From positions 1 through 16,364 of the forward strand of contig VAZH01000032.1 in NCBI GenBank assembly GCA_005884465.1: 16,364 bases of DNA. The letters run 5' to 3'. The notes under the pieces are model-generated. The model saw only the letters and a program-made list of their open reading frames with translations, had not been told where the DNA came from and did not search any database. The first letter of the stretch is position 1. Every line of letters begins with the position of its first letter. Source of the stretch: Alphaproteobacteria bacterium. GTDB taxonomy: Bacteria; Pseudomonadota; Alphaproteobacteria; Rhizobiales; Xanthobacteraceae. Shown in pieces: positions 16,050-16,364 of the stretch. Both the position numbers and the translations under genes were made by a program.

Positions 16050-16364
16050 GTGCTTGAACTGATCGTCATATCCACGCTCAACGGCGTCCTGTTCGGCATG
16101 CTGCTGTTTTTGATGGCAAGCGGCCTGACCGTCATCTTCAGCATGCTCGGCGTGCTCAACTTCGCGCACGCCAGCTTCTACATGCTCGGCGCATTCTTCG
16201 GATTCCAGATCAGCCGATGGTTTGGCTTCTGGCCCGCGCTGCTGATCGCGCCGCTGCTGGCTGGCGCGATCGGCGCCGGCGTCGAGCGCTTCGGCTTGCG
16301 CCGCGTGCACAGGAACGGCCACGTCGCCGAACTTTTGTTCACGTTCGGCCTCGCCTTCGTGATC
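16050..16364 (+). CDS. LivH-type ABC transporter permease, C-terminus cut by window end
   Basis: The 105 visible codons run from a GTG start and show hydrophobic segments with the LivH N-terminal pattern: STLNGVLFGMLLFLMASGLTV, then the family motif GVLNFAHASFYMLGAFFG (about 34-51), and ERFGLRRVHRNGHVAELLFTFGLAFV. A full LivH is about 290 residues, so roughly two thirds is outside. An AGGTGG sequence lies about 6-11 nt before the GTG, and no ATG fits the frame upstream. It follows the binding-protein gene after a 78-bp gap holding a stem-loop. This indicates a second Liv-type importer operon. Confidence 0.92.
   Translation, partial: MLELIVISTLNGVLFGMLLFLMASGLTVIFSMLGVLNFAHASFYMLGAFFGFQISRWFGFWPALLIAPLLAGAIGAGVERFGLRRVHRNGHVAELLFTFGLAFVI

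Overview
The window looks like the chromosome of a Bradyrhizobium-type alphaproteobacterium (Nitrobacteraceae). The evidence is the high GC, the protein character, the Liv-type ABC transporters, and at least three families of intergenic hairpin repeats of a kind I recall from Bradyrhizobium and its relatives. The genus is inferred by recognition; no search was run.

Region 1 (1-5091, all minus strand) holds four genes that together span the activated methyl cycle. In transcription order they are a MetE C-terminal-type methionine synthase, a helix-turn-helix/SAM-methyltransferase fusion protein, metK, and ahcY (cut by the window edge). The chemistry is homocysteine to methionine, to SAM, to SAH through a methyltransferase, and back to homocysteine. 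Two hairpin repeats lie in the gaps: an inverted repeat pair at 3857-3955 and a cloverleaf-like element at 1052-1140.

Region 2 (5158-9859, minus strand) is a branched-chain amino-acid-type (Liv) ABC transporter operon in the order binding protein, livH, livM, livG, livF. The last gene, livF, is disrupted. A gap that fits a clean 20-nt deletion at 5313/5314 creates a stop after 183 codons, and the remaining C-terminus continues in another frame. A longer copy of the cloverleaf-like repeat lies between the binding-protein gene and livH.

Region 3 (9860-12387) has a 373-bp upstream region, a small plus-strand lipoprotein gene, purU (minus; formyl-THF deformylase) and a HemD-family gene (plus) divergent from purU.

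Region 4 (12394-14416, minus) is the gmd-fcl pair, which makes GDP-L-fucose from GDP-mannose for surface polysaccharide. The two genes overlap.

Region 5 (14417-16364, plus) starts a second Liv-type transporter: a periplasmic binding protein, a strong stem-loop, and the first 105 codons of a LivH-type permease cut by the window end.

I found no tRNA, rRNA, CRISPR array, insertion sequence or phage gene. The items most worth a second look are the methyl-cycle run with its HTH-methyltransferase, the broken livF, and the cloverleaf repeat family.
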